64,000 nucleotides of DNA from Carallia brachiata (GCA_021464245.1 JADCRB010000010.1:4649816-4713815); one strand, 5' to 3'. Shown: positions 50,712 through 62,117, counted from the first letter of the stretch. The notes: generated from the letters alone by a model not told the origin. A program made the numbers and translations.

Positions 50712-50739
50712 CCCCCCCCCCCACCCCACCCCCACCCCC
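50712..50739. repeat. C-rich tract, possible G-quadruplex on the minus strand
   Basis: A run of about eleven C is followed by CCCC, CCCCC and CCCCC separated by single A, then an A tract. On the minus strand this is four or more G runs of at least four with one-base loops, a textbook G-quadruplex pattern. It could also be a simple low-complexity repeat. Confidence 0.6.
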
Positions 50740-51065
50740 AAAAAAAAAAAACAAAGTCCAACCGGTATAAGAGAGATATCTCTTTTTCTTTTAAAAAAAA
50801 TATATTGCTAAAATTTTACACTATGATAATCTAGTACCATAGCTAAAATTTTATATCGTATGCATACAATGATCCAAAAGAGTATAAAAGATTCTTGTTT
50901 TCTGAAGTTAAAGTTTAATGTTACATTAAAGGCAACATTTTATGTACCTTTTTATTTATATCTGTAATTATACCCAATGACAAACTATTTAATTCATGAT
51001 ACTTTTACAAGAATAAGGAAATCTCTTTTGCAGCCTACAATATAGATGAATTTGTATGTGAGAAT

Positions 51066-51082
51066 ATATATATATATATATA
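51066..51082. repeat. (AT)n/(AC)n microsatellite
   Basis: An AT dinucleotide run passes directly into ACACACAC. Confidence 0.7.
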
Positions 51083-53645
51083 CACACACTATGAGATCAA
51101 AAAAGAAGACTAGAGTGATCAAGAGATTTATTAGGTGTCTCAACTAATTATACTAAAAACATTAAATTTAATTAACAATTATTGTCAATAGTGGAAACAA
51201 AATAGTCGACGGCATTGCCTCCCACCAAGGAAGGTAAGGAAAAGTCTAAAGAGAGTATACAATACGCTATTCTCACTTTAATAAAAAGTGTGAATTGAAC
51301 AAATAAGTGAATAAAAAAAATAAAAAAATAATACAGTAATAATGATATTATGATTTATAAAAATAATAATTAGAAAATTGTGAGAAAGAAAATAAATAAT
51401 AATTTACAAAAAAAAAAATAAAAATAATTATTTAAATTAATAAAAAATAAGTAAAAAATTTTAAAATTTTCTTTTCTTTTTTCTTTCCCTTAAAAAAGTA
51501 GCCAACCATGCTGTAAAGTATAAGGTCAAAGGTGTTTTATTTTCCCTACACTTTCCACGAATGAATGTCAATTCTCTAAAATTATGGGATCCCTTTCATT
51601 AATGGACGGTCTCATTAAGTAGATATAGATAAATACAGACACTGAATAGATGTATAATAATTGATTATTTAGTTCATACAACTAGATAATTAATATTTAT
51701 AATAAAAAATAAAAAAATATATTCATTTTTATCACAAATATTAATTGATTAATTATACAAAATAGTCAATCAATTACTATGCTATCTGCTCTGAATGTAC
51801 ATTGTTTCATGCAAATCTAAATTTTTTGTAATTAAAAAGAACATAATAAAAGTTTAGAACACCCTAAATATATAATGGAATGCTTTCAGGACACCTAACG
51901 ATACCTTAAAATCTTATAAAATTAATTTTTTTAAAAAATAAAATTTTAATTTTAATAAATATTATTCTAAAATATAAAATATAAATATTATATAAGATTC
52001 TCTAAAAAAAAATATTTTTTATTAATATAATATAAAAAATAATTATTATATTTATATTACATAAATATATGTAAGAAATAATATATGTAAGAAAGTGTAT
52101 ATCTAGTATTTCCCATCAATGGTGGCATGCTTAGTCAAAGACAAAGTTACGTACGGTACGTGGACATCTCGTTTCTTCTCGAACATTGTTAGTGGATGTC
52201 GTCACATCCTACGTGGAGTCTTATGACACAATCATTAAGACATTAATCCAAACTTCTCTCACCCCACTTGCTCTTTTTTAATGAAAAAAAATGGTTAAAT
52301 GGATGAATATTGTCTTGGCTGCCAAGTTCATCGACCAACGGTTATGATTTTTACCTACCATTGTTTTTCTTTTTCTTTTCTTTTTTTCATTTGGATAGAG
52401 TGAAAGGAAAGAAAAACAGAAAAAGAATGGACAAAATAATAGCAACCACTCACTCCTAAGAATACGCACTATAGGATTTGTGCATGGAGCAACTCGTTCA
52501 TGTTTGGAGGGGGCTTTTTTCATAAGTGCTTGTTTATTTTATTTTTTTATTTTTAAAATTAAATTTATTTTTATTTTACAAAAATTTATTTTTAAATTTT
52601 TTATTTTAAGTAGGTCTTATATATTATGTGATATAAAATTATAAATAAATTATATTCATAAAAAATATGAATTAAATTAAAAATCTTCTTTCTCAAATCT
52701 TGCAAAGATCATTTTCATTAATTTTAAAATTAGTAAGAAAATTTACATAGTAATTATCCAAATGTAAGGTATGCTGAAGACGATAATCTTATGAAAGCTA
52801 AAATACACCCCAGTACTCGGTTGAGAGAGAGTGACACAAGTCATGTTTCCATCCTTGTTTCCTTCACTTTTGGAGACCAAGTTTAAAATCAGATTCTACC
52901 ATAACCTTGCGAAAACCCCTTTGAGAAACTGCCCCCCTTTTTTTTTTTTTTTTTTGGATTGAAAAAAATGAAAAAGCTATTTTTAAAGCAACACGTATAG
53001 TCCGTAGCTCAGCACCTTGGAGCATGGGCCATGGGGCTATGGCGACACCACCATAGCCGGAAAATCCTATTTCATATATCGACCACATTCTTGTCGACCA
53101 CATTCTTGTTATTTTTTTGGTTTTGCTATATTGTTGTGAAAATGGGTTAGAACTTAAAAATTTAATGCAAAAGTCTTATCTATATTCAATCTAGGAACTC
53201 AATTTACCAAAAAGAAAACTACACTACAACAAACATTATACTTAATGACAAATTTTTCCTTTCATATAATTATTCTTCTCTTTTTATGCATCATAAAATT
53301 TTATTTAAATAAAACTATTTGGGCACATATTTTTGTGTCATTATTCTATTATTTAGTGATGCATTTTATTTAGTGATACATGCATATATTATGATGCATA
53401 TCTATGCATGAGTGCGGCGGTGACACTTACCAAAAATGTGTACTATTTATTTATTTCAAGAAATAGTTTTACTAAAAAAGTTAAATTATTAGATTATGTT
53501 TAAGAATCGATTATATATATCATACTCCAACATATCCTCTTACGTGGAAGTTTATTAGGTTGAAAGTGTGAACAAAAGAAAGATCTACATTATCTATAAA
53601 TTTTCACAATTAAATATAAAGGATAACCATATTTGAATACCAAAC

Positions 53646-54724
53646 TGTTGAAGATAAGACATTAATTTTAATATCTCTATATTTGAATTAGAGAGATACT
53701 AACAAAAGTTACTTGGAGTGAGAGAATAATATAAACAACACACTCAAAAGATAATCACATGAAATCCTATATATATTACTCTTCTAACATACATTCAATT
53801 CCTCAGTCGTAATTAATATTCTAGAAATTCTAAAAGACATCTCAATCTACTAAACACATTAATTTAAATATATCTTATTATAAAGCTAAATGCTTTGAAT
53901 ACACACACTTAACAAAATATTAACCTCACACACTACCATATTATGAAATTCATGTTTATCTTCAACACCCCCTCATAAACTTGAATTTCTCTTTTCCACT
54001 TCAATCTTTTATACGAGCTCTTGGACTGCAACCTAGTCAAGAATCACGAGCTGCAGAAGTTTGCTTTTTCTTTGTATGAGAATATGTCTCAACATCTTCA
54101 TTTCCAGAATTTGTCATTTATCTCTCCTGTATTTTTAACTTCAATTCGTTCAATGCTTTAACAACTTTATCATAATTCTTTTTCAAATTTTCACGCTCTT
54201 CATAAAAATCTTTTGATAGGTCTTCTTTTTCGGAAATGCAATACTTTGTCTTTTCCTTTCTTAATGGGATTTCTGTTCAGACTTTTCTTAGGAGGAACTT
54301 CTTTATAGGAATTTTGATATGCTCTTCTTCTTCTCTCTTTGATACTCTTCACTTTTTTTAAATCTTCCCAGAATCTAATGTTGGAGTTAAGAAAATTGAC
54401 TCTAATACCTCTTTATTTGAATCAGGGAGATACACACAAGAGTTTCTTGGAGTGAAAGAATAACATAAACAATACACTTATATTATGTAAAAAAAATAAT
54501 CATTCAATACTACATAACACATCATTTGAATCCCTATTTGTATTGCATTCCTAACACATGTTCAACTCCCTTAGTCTAAAAACCATAAAAAAATATCTCA
54601 ATCTACTAACACATTAATTTAAATATATCTTATCGTAAAACTAAATACTTTAAATACAAAAACACTTAACGAAACATTGACCTCACATGTTATAATATTA
54701 TTAAATTAATATTTATCTTCAACA
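53646..54724 (-). mobile_element. compact LTR retroelement, about 1.08 kb, TRIM-like
   Basis: LTRs at 53646-53967 (322 bases) and 54379-54724 (346 bases) both start TGTTG(A/G)AG and end CTTCAACA or its remnant, and agree through most of their length (for example ATCTCAATCTACTAA, ACACATTAATTTAAATATATC, TTTATCTTCAACA). The internal part is only about 411 bases. Reading on the minus strand, TTTATGAGGGGG just before the left LTR is a good polypurine tract, which sets the orientation. No pol domain is present, only a purine-rich stretch, so the element could not move without help. No matching target duplication was found (CAAAC against AAGAC). Confidence 0.8.
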
Positions 54725-56320
54725 AAGACCTCTCAATTATCAAAACTCTAATATTATATCAAACAATACCTTAAAATCTCGTATACACCTAATTACTTAA
54801 GTTTCTGGGTGAGGAACCTCATAAATGCTAAAAGCTCTTTATACTTTTGCAATGTTAAGTTTTATACTCTTTAATACACTTCTTTGACACATATTAGATT
54901 TGATTAGCATATAATAGAAAATTAAAATGAAAGAGCCAAACTTGTATATTAGGGCCAATAGTACTGAGCTGAACTGATGAAACTATACAAAGGAATTTAT
55001 ACCCAAGCTTCCAAATGACCAGTTCAGATAAAAAAAAAAAAAATTAAATTTTGATACCGTTTCAAAAATTATTCCACCCAAAAAAGTGTAATAGTCGGCG
55101 AGACCTATAAAAAAAGCAGCTGGTGTGGTATATGGTCGAATCCTATATTAAGCTGATTTCTGGTAATTTAAAAAAAGGACTAGATGACATCCTTATCTTT
55201 TATTTTTGAGCACCTTCCCCAAGTGACACAACGCTTTGGCCATCTAAACATTTGTTATATTGCAAACGAAATTGTGATGGGTTATAATAAGTGGACGTTA
55301 GGTGTGCCTTACTTTTGGACAAAATAGTTGTAGCACTTCTAGACAGGTTGTGTTAAACTAAGGTTGGTTATGTCGGAGCTAACACACCTAGTTTATTTCT
55401 TTTTTTATTTTTTGTTTGAGATTTTCTGGTATTTGAACGTCACATTAAATTTTAATTAATTTAGAGTCAAGTTAGGAAGAACTCACAAAGAAAATGAAGT
55501 TCTCTTAGTGTCTATTTTTTTTATACAGAATACTCAAACCTAAAACCTGGTTATTTGTTTACACATTTCATTTTGTCTATAATTTTGGTTAATGGTAGTC
55601 GTAGTTCTCAGATTATTGCGGGACGCACAACCAGCAACCAACAAATATAAGGTAAAAAATTTTATCCATCTCTCTCTCATAATGTGGAGCCACCAAAGCC
55701 TGCTGGCCACGAGAGTCCCTTGCACGACAGACAAACCTTATTACCTAAATACCTAAAATATTATTGTTGTCATAACCACACAATGCAGTAATGTCATTAC
55801 ATCTTTTAAGTCCGAGCGTTCACATACAATATATTTACTTTTCCTAAGCAAGTGACGTCAAGTTCTCAATATATATCAATATGGACAGAGATTGTGCGCC
55901 GAGCTAGCCTCTGCAAATTTTGTTGCCTGATATTAGCTATAAAATGTAATTAGTTTATTGAAATTTTTAAGAAAATTTTTTTTGAAAAAACAATATTTTT
56001 TCTTTTTGATATATATTATATAAAATTTATAATTTAAATTTTAAGATTACACTTATTTAATTTTAAATTTTAAATTTATAATTTTTTATTTCACTTTTTT
56101 TTTCAATATAATTATACTAAATTAATAAATGATTGCATTTTTTGTGCGTACCTATCCTGTAATTCGGATGTAGCATCTGGACCCTAAACTGCGCCCTATC
56201 ATTATAATATAAGAGACATTGCACATTTTTTCTTCAAAAAATTACACCATCCTCTTTTTTTTTTTTCAATATTAGAAATAACCTGTAGTTAATCTGGTAA
56301 ATGTTAAATAAGAGGGGAAT
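54725..56320. other. AT-rich intergenic DNA
   Basis: Nothing beyond short, low-complexity frames is seen here. Confidence 0.5.
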
Positions 56321-56845
56321 GTGACATAGAAGACTGACTGTTGGCATGCGGGAAAAAAAAAAAAGGAACTATTCAAATCATTTGAGAATAAAAAATTGGT
56401 CTGCTTACAGTTTCTCTTACATTTTTACTTTCTAAGGACTTGGTGGTCATCCAAACTAAGCGTAGATGCTTCCATTTTCTCTTACATTTTTACTTCCCAA
56501 CTCACTTACTTTGCACCGGAAGGGTGGATGGGCCATTAGTTCCAAGTTGTCTCTTTCTTTGTCATTAGTTTTGCTTCATTTTCTTATGACTGGCTAATAT
56601 TTCAGATAAGGAAGTGGTAGCCAAAAAAATAATAATAAATTGATGACAATTTCTTATCCATAGACTTGTCTAGATGGAGGTCACTTTCACTTACAGAAGA
56701 CATTTTGCCTTCCCATCACACGGCATGTTAGCGTAACAAAGTAAATCAGGTTTTCATGGTTAAGCCTCAACTATCCTTTTAAAATGACAAAGTCCATCAA
56801 CTGCAGTACTAACCACCGAATTACATTAGTGAATAGCCTTACAAT

Positions 56846-57177
56846 AAGGACTTTAAAATTGAAAAAAACAAATATATATCATAAGTATATCGATTATTGT
56901 ACTTGTAGGCCGAGTCCGAAAATCACTCATTGATATCCTCGTTCAACCTCTTTCATATGAAAGACCTTTCACGCTCAAACACTGTTAAGTCTGTATAGAC
57001 CTTCTCAATGTTCGGCCTCAGTGTGAATAAGTCTTCAACCTACTGTCGCATTACGTTACAAATTTCCATAAACTCTGAGGGAGGGCGTCAACAGGAGGAC
57101 TTGAAGTGAAAGTGCACGGGAACACCAGCACATTTAAAAAAAAAAAAAAAAAAGAAAGCAAAAGGACTTTAAAATTG
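56846..57177 (+). mobile_element. SINE-like retroposon with 16-bp target duplication and poly(A)
   Basis: AAGGACTTTAAAATTG occurs at 56846-56861 and 57162-57177. The 300 bases between end in an A-rich tail (57136-57161). CGTTCAACCTC near 56940 loosely fits a polymerase III B box, with GTAGGCCGAGTCC about 35 bases earlier as a candidate A box. Size, tail and duplication all fit a SINE. A processed fragment of an unknown transcript is the alternative. Confidence 0.65.
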
Positions 57178-57307
57178 CAGCCCTGGTGCAAGACAGTTGT
57201 GATGGTTTATACCTTTTAGGAAGCTGGCTAGCAGATCCATAAACAGGGCCTCTTTCACTTTAGCCCATCCATGCTTTTAGTCCATGTACTCTCAACACTA
57301 AAAAATC

Positions 57308-57351
57308 TTCTTAGTAGTTTTGACCAAAAAAAAAAAAAAAGGTTCTTAGTA
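57308..57351. repeat. micro poly(A) insertion with 9-bp target duplication
   Basis: TTCTTAGTA at 57308-57316 and 57343-57351 flanks GTTTTGACC plus an A tract of about 15 and GG. Confidence 0.5.
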
Positions 57352-59077
57352 ATATTGCCTCCGGGAAAGCTCACACTGCGATACAATTACCGGCACCAGG
57401 CCAGCAGACCACTTTTTCATTCTCAAATGATTTGAACAGGTCCTTTGTTTTTTTTTTTTTTCACATGCCAACAGTCAGTCTTCTATGTCACAGCTTCATG
57501 GGGAGTAGAAGAAAGTGAGAATGAAGAAGCTTGGTTCTTGTACTGCTGCCTCGAGTTTGAGTATGCTCTCTGAAATCTTTGAAGGCTTTCAGAAGCAAAG
57601 AACGTGGGTTTAGGCATTTAGCACATTTGGAGTTACACAAAAGCCAGTTAATTACAAGGAATAGAAGGGGAAAAAAACCAGTTATAAAGCAATCGGCAAA
57701 CTCAAAAGCATGCAAAAAAAGATGTCTATTTGAACATGTAAATGAGAGAGATGAGGGTAAAATGAGCAGAGACGGTTCTTTCCTTTTCAATTCATGTAAG
57801 ATTCAAATGATTACAAAAGCACAAGCTTGACTGCTGCATGCAAGTTGTTCCAAATAGTTTTAAAAACACTACACAATGAGTAAGGCAACTCATAAACTAC
57901 TAATTACTGTCATTACAAGCAAAAAGGATTCTGATTATAGACAGAATCAAATCCTAATATAAATGACAATCACTGGACAATGAAACACAACAACATTGTG
58001 TTTAGACTTGATATCTTCAGTCTCTGCAGCTCCGTGATCTTCAGAAATAGGCAACTAACTTCAAATTTTTGGCTCCAAATTCAACTGAAATGGAGAAGGC
58101 AGCAATGCAGTAGCACCAATCCCTCAACAACAAAAACAAAAAAGTCTTAATCTCAAATAAGATTAAATTTGATTGGGGTGGCTATATGAAACTTTTCTCA
58201 TTGTTCTATTCTACTATAAATTAATTTGGTGTGAAATCGAATTGTTCTGAATTCTTTCTGACTTCTTTCAAACGAAAGATTCCCAAGCTAACTTAAGTCG
58301 TCCTCTCTTGCTTCTCTTGTCATCCACCTAAATTAGGTCTTCCCTCTTAATTAGAGGATTTGTATGTCTACGTCGAATACATCCAAACTAACCTGGTGGT
58401 GTTGGAAAAATAAAATGATATTTTAAACGACTTGAATCTCACGTGAAAAAGAGAAGTCAAGTAGTACTTAATAAAAGAATATATAAGGAAACTTGAATCT
58501 CACATAAAAAAGAAATGTTATGTACCACTTGTTTATAAATCAATATGTATCTTACACTTTCACAAAACAAAAGATCCATAAGAGGTCTTCCGCAATTTAG
58601 TCTTGGGTCCGATAGAAGCGGGTTTATAGGACCTTACAGTGTCTTGTACGTTTTAAATATTATTTCATATTCTTTATTTGCATCTATTTTTTTTTTGTTA
58701 ATTTTGCTTATATTTTTTACTAAAACTTGGATGGAACTCCCTTAAGTTCTCTCCTACCAGTGCTGCACCTATTTGATACTAATATACTTGATTCTTATTC
58801 ACTTCTTTTTAGAGCGGCCACAGCTGTTAGTTTTTCATCTTACTTCCAAAAACCAAGGCCAGGCATCTTCGGTAAATTAGAACTAAAAGATTTCACAGAA
58901 ATTTTCGAGACAATTCTATGTCCAAAGTACAAAACTTACAAAGATCAATTCACCTATCACTATAGGAGATCCCAGCCAGAGGAAGCGACTTTCAAATTCG
59001 AAGTAAAACAACATGCGGTGAGGTAATCAGGAAAACAGAAAAAAAAAAAAAAAATCCAAAAACAAACGTCAAGCATG

Positions 59078-59108
<31 letters not shown>

Positions 59109-59109
59109 G
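59078..59109. repeat. (GA)n microsatellite
   Basis: GA dinucleotide run of about 16 units with one GG interruption. Confidence 0.9.
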
Positions 59110-59134
59110 TTGATGATACACAAGAAAAGCGTAA

Positions 59135-59317
59135 TCAAACTTGACCAACCATTTTCTTGAGTGGCAAAATGGGTTTTTGATTTTTAGTGTAATATATTGA
59201 ATTGGAGTTTTGATTAAAATGGCGACACATTTCGCACTTAAGAGAATCAGACGAAGAGCTGCTGCCATAGCTTGGATTTGGCAAGTTCTTGTGTTGGTTT
59301 AAGATTTCTGGCACCAA
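59135..59317 (-). other. unassigned small open frame
   Basis: Sixty codons from an ATG, with a polar, Asn/Ser/Lys-rich composition, a SSSSSDS run and one CEMC pair. It ends just before a CT-rich microsatellite. It looks more protein-like than most frames around it, but no domain or homologue is recognised, so it may be chance or an exon of an unannotated gene. Confidence 0.2.
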
Positions 59318-59574
59318 TTATTTCCTGGTTGGTTTGTTGGCCCAGACGGCGTCATTACCAGCTTGTCGGAACTTCAAAACTTGAACCAATTTTTAGAGGA
59401 GATCCTCGTCACATGGTCCGGTCAGTCCAATAATTCTCTGCACATTATTGTCCGAAGTGAAGTTGCTATAACTTTTGTACCGACAATTTTTTATTTGGGA
59501 TTTTGGGCTTTAAATGTATTTGGGTCGGCTATCATTACACCCCTGAAAGTGAAATATGTAATCGCCCGCCTAAC

Positions 59575-59621
59575 AGACCAAATCCATTTTTTGACCGAAA
59601 AAAAAAGACCAAATCCATTTT
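59575..59621. repeat. 15-bp poly(A) insertion with 16-bp target duplication
   Basis: AGACCAAATCCATTTT occurs at 59575-59590 and 59606-59621. The insert is just TTGACCG followed by eight A. This is the clearest of the micro-insertions in the window. Confidence 0.75.
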
Positions 59622-60233
59622 CTGATTGTTAGAAAAGAAGAGTTTATCAAACTTTCAATGTCAAAAACTTTGTAAAACTTTGCATATTGGTTTCGCACCT
59701 ACAGATCCTTTGAGTTGGATTAGTTGGAATCCTTGAAAATTTCACTTCCTTCACAAAGTTAGTTATAGCATCAAACATGTTCTCACTTGCAAATTCAGGA
59801 AGATTATAAGTAGCAAAACCTTGAATAAACTAGCAGTTCATGTGCGACAGCACATAGGAAAACAAAAGAGGGGGAAGGGAGACGAGGGATGGGGTGGTTT
59901 CTCAGTTCTATATCTTATCTTGCTAACCAAAAGGAACAATAATATGCAAGCAGTGCAGGTTTCACATGTTTAATCTAACGCCATAGCCATAGTAATTATA
60001 TATATTAATCCCGTAGCCCATCACTTAGTTCAGCACTGAACAGCGTAAAGCTCAGGCAGCCATGAGTTCTTACTTCCACTTCCACATCCACATGATTCGC
60101 CAGCATCAGAAGCACATTACTAAAAACCTGTTTTCATGAACCAACAAACCCACCAAAAAAAAAGAGAGAGCAAACCAATAGTGTGTGGAGGATTAAGGAT
60201 GTATGCAGAAAATGCATGTGAAAATTTCATGCC

Positions 60234-61430
60234 TTATCTAGACTTCTGCTGGCCTTTTAGCCAGCTCTGAGTACACATCCAGGCATTCATGTGATCATTC
60301 TTCAAGGAGGTCACACCTCGACGACCGGGCTCCCTTGGCTCCAAATAGTATGCATAATACGATGTTACCACCGATACTGGGATTGCCAAAAAATCACGGG
60401 CCATCTTGGAGAGGATAGGATACCTGGAGCTTGCAGCTTTCCACCAGCTCAATGCATTGAAATTCTGATTCCCAGCTAAAACAGGTTCCTCCAAATACAA
60501 ATCCAAATCAGATTTTAGAGGATAGGGTACCTGGAGCTGGCAGTACTCCTTAAACAAATTAAACTCCTCATAGTGGTTGATGCATCGGTCCTCCACGACT
60601 CTGGAAGACTCCTCTTCTGATTCAGTGTCATGAGAATACTCTTCAGAGTCAGATGATAACTCATTGCCTGGATATTCTGTGCTAGGAGTATGAGCTGCAT
60701 AATCATCATAAAGGCTGCGGATGGCCTCCAACACCATTTTGGCTTGTGACTTTTCATCATGATTGTCATATTTTGAGCAAGAAAACTCAATGTATTTCAT
60801 CTTAAATCTAGGATCCAATACAGCAACAACAGCCAGCACGATGAACATATCCTTCCAGTATACCTTAAACTTCTCCAACATTTCTTTTGCCAGGGATTGA
60901 GTGAACTCATCTGAACTTGTGGATTCCTCAGTTAAAACTGCCTGAAGTTCTCTAAGAAGATGGAAATAGACATTTGCAGTTGAATTTTTTCTCTCGTAAA
61001 GCACAGCAGCTATCTTATAGATGCTTCCTACGACCTTGCAAACACCTCGAACTTTTTTCCATTCCTCAGCAGAAGGTATGTCATAACCATCATAATTTTC
61101 TGTATTGGAATATTCTCCCTGAGATTCCAATTCTATAGCTCCATTTAGATTGTGTAGAAAGATATGCCATAAAGGCTCTGATTTTGGCCAAGGTGCTATC
61201 AGGCGAATATCCTCCATAGTCCAGCGGATCTTATCGAATGCATCTTGCATCATCGACCTGAAAAGATCAGCACAACAGTACACCCGGAAAAATTGACCAT
61301 TGAGGAGCAGTTTCTTTTTCCATTGAATGACATCCCCAACAGCTTCAAACACTTCATCCACTTCTGTACCTGGAAAAACTGCGGTGAAAGTCGAGATCTT
61401 GTCCTCAATGTCCCACTCGACAAAAACTTG
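60234..61430 (-). CDS. hAT transposase-derived protein, C-terminal two-thirds, catalytic motifs lost
   Basis: A single frame stays open from 61430 to the stop at 60234; the first ATG, at 61361, gives 375 residues. Upstream of that ATG the frame reads VEWDIEDKISTFTAVFPG, matching the hAT WDIxxKISTxTVDN block but without the catalytic Asp. LLLNGQFFRVYCCADLF corresponds to LLNGxLFHxRCCAHILN with the conserved His changed. YWKDMFIVLAVVAVLDPRFK matches the DUF4413/hAT RNase H-like part. An acidic SDSEEYSHDTESEEES insert follows, then the C-terminal dimerisation domain (LDLYLEEPVL, LSWWKAASSRYPILSKMARD, LAIPVS). The N-terminal BED zinc finger is not found. A splice acceptor AG at 61427-61428 could join an upstream exon. 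It may be a domesticated DAYSLEEPER/RICESLEEPER-type gene or an undamaged relic. Confidence 0.75.
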   Translation of the reverse strand, partial: QVFVEWDIEDKISTFTAVFPGTEVDEVFEAVGDVIQWKKKLLLNGQFFRVYCCADLFRSMMQDAFDKIRWTMEDIRLIAPWPKSEPLWHIFLHNLNGAIELESQGEYSNTENYDGYDIPSAEEWKKVRGVCKVVGSIYKIAAVLYERKNSTANVYFHLLRELQAVLTEESTSSDEFTQSLAKEMLEKFKVYWKDMFIVLAVVAVLDPRFKMKYIEFSCSKYDNHDEKSQAKMVLEAIRSLYDDYAAHTPSTEYPGNELSSDSEEYSHDTESEEESSRVVEDRCINHYEEFNLFKEYCQLQVPYPLKSDLDLYLEEPVLAGNQNFNALSWWKAASSRYPILSKMARDFLAIPVSVVTSYYAYYLEPREPGRRGVTSLKNDHMNAWMCTQSWLKGQQKSR

Positions 61431-62117
61431 TCAATTGATTCGTAAGTAAAATCGTCAGTACATCTCCAAGGACGACGAAAATTCAAAATATATATTAATA
61501 TCAAAAAATTATAATACCCCCAAGTCACTTTTTTGCTCCTGTCTTTTCTCTCTATCTTTTTCTCCGTCATCCTCCCTTTCCTTTAACGCCTCCATTATTA
61601 TTCTCCTAAATCAAATTCAGAGAAGAAACAAGAACCACCAAGTTTTGCTGCGTAGAGCACCGAATTACTGCAGATTTTAAGCAGTCAGTCCCCCCGCTTT
61701 TCTCACCTTGACCATGAAATAAAAAAAAACCAAGCAAAGCATTTCTTCCAAGTTTGACTGGCAATAATATGTTTGACAGTAACCGTAACTTGGTTTCTGT
61801 TTCTCCAAAGAGAAATTAGAACATTTTTCAAAGCACGAAAGGAAAGCATTTCATTTCTTTAGAGATATCAATACGTCATTCTATTGATTAGATAATGTGT
61901 TTCCGACGATATTTTCTCCATCCGGCTCCTTTTCTATTCTCCTTACTTCTGAGAATTATCATGGTGAATGATCTACATGGTTTGGTACGCCTTGCTAAAT
62001 TCATTTGTCCATGAGTACTATTATATCAATAAAATTAATTTGATGCATCATAGCGTGAGCCCACATTATATTGTTATCATTATCATTTTTTTTAATAGAA
62101 TTATCATTACCGAATTT
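61431..62117. other. upstream flank of the hAT-derived gene
   Basis: On the minus strand an ATG near 61593 opens a 28-codon, Lys/Glu-rich frame that ends in a TAA overlapping a possible GT donor. It could be a first exon, but there is no zinc-finger motif. The rest shows nothing recognisable. Confidence 0.3.

Larger units (their letters stand above)
48606..53640. other. PP2C promoter and intergenic DNA
   Basis: No further gene is supported; the 82-codon frame at 49007-49255 covers the PP2C promoter and has no family features. The stretch holds a C-rich tract (50712-50739), an (AT)n run (51066), long T tracts (50165, 50238, 52938) and one isolated CACTA-type end (53222). Confidence 0.5.
56321..57491. 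mobile_element. element with 85-bp terminal inverted repeats
   Basis: 56321-56404 and 57403-57491 are inverted copies. From both outer ends one reads GTGACATAGAAGACTGACTG, TTGGCATG, an A tract, CTRTTCAAATCATTTGAGAAT and TGGTCTGCT. The arms match at more than 85 percent by eye. The interior (about 1 kb) has no transposase and contains a nested SINE-like insertion (56846-57177). No clear target duplication flanks the arms, so this may be a foldback or MULE-like non-autonomous element, or an inverted duplication. Confidence 0.7.
57492..60060. other. intergenic DNA with weak coding hints
   Basis: No firm gene. On the minus strand 59317-59135 is an open frame of 60 codons starting MVPEILNQHKN with a Ser run, and near 58122-58055 a possible last exon reads IGATALLPSPFQLNLEPKI before a stop. 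Neither matches a family I know. A (GA)n run lies at 59078, a micro-insertion at 59591 and a two-copy repeat (ACTTGAATCTCAC) at 58431/58491. Confidence 0.4.
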
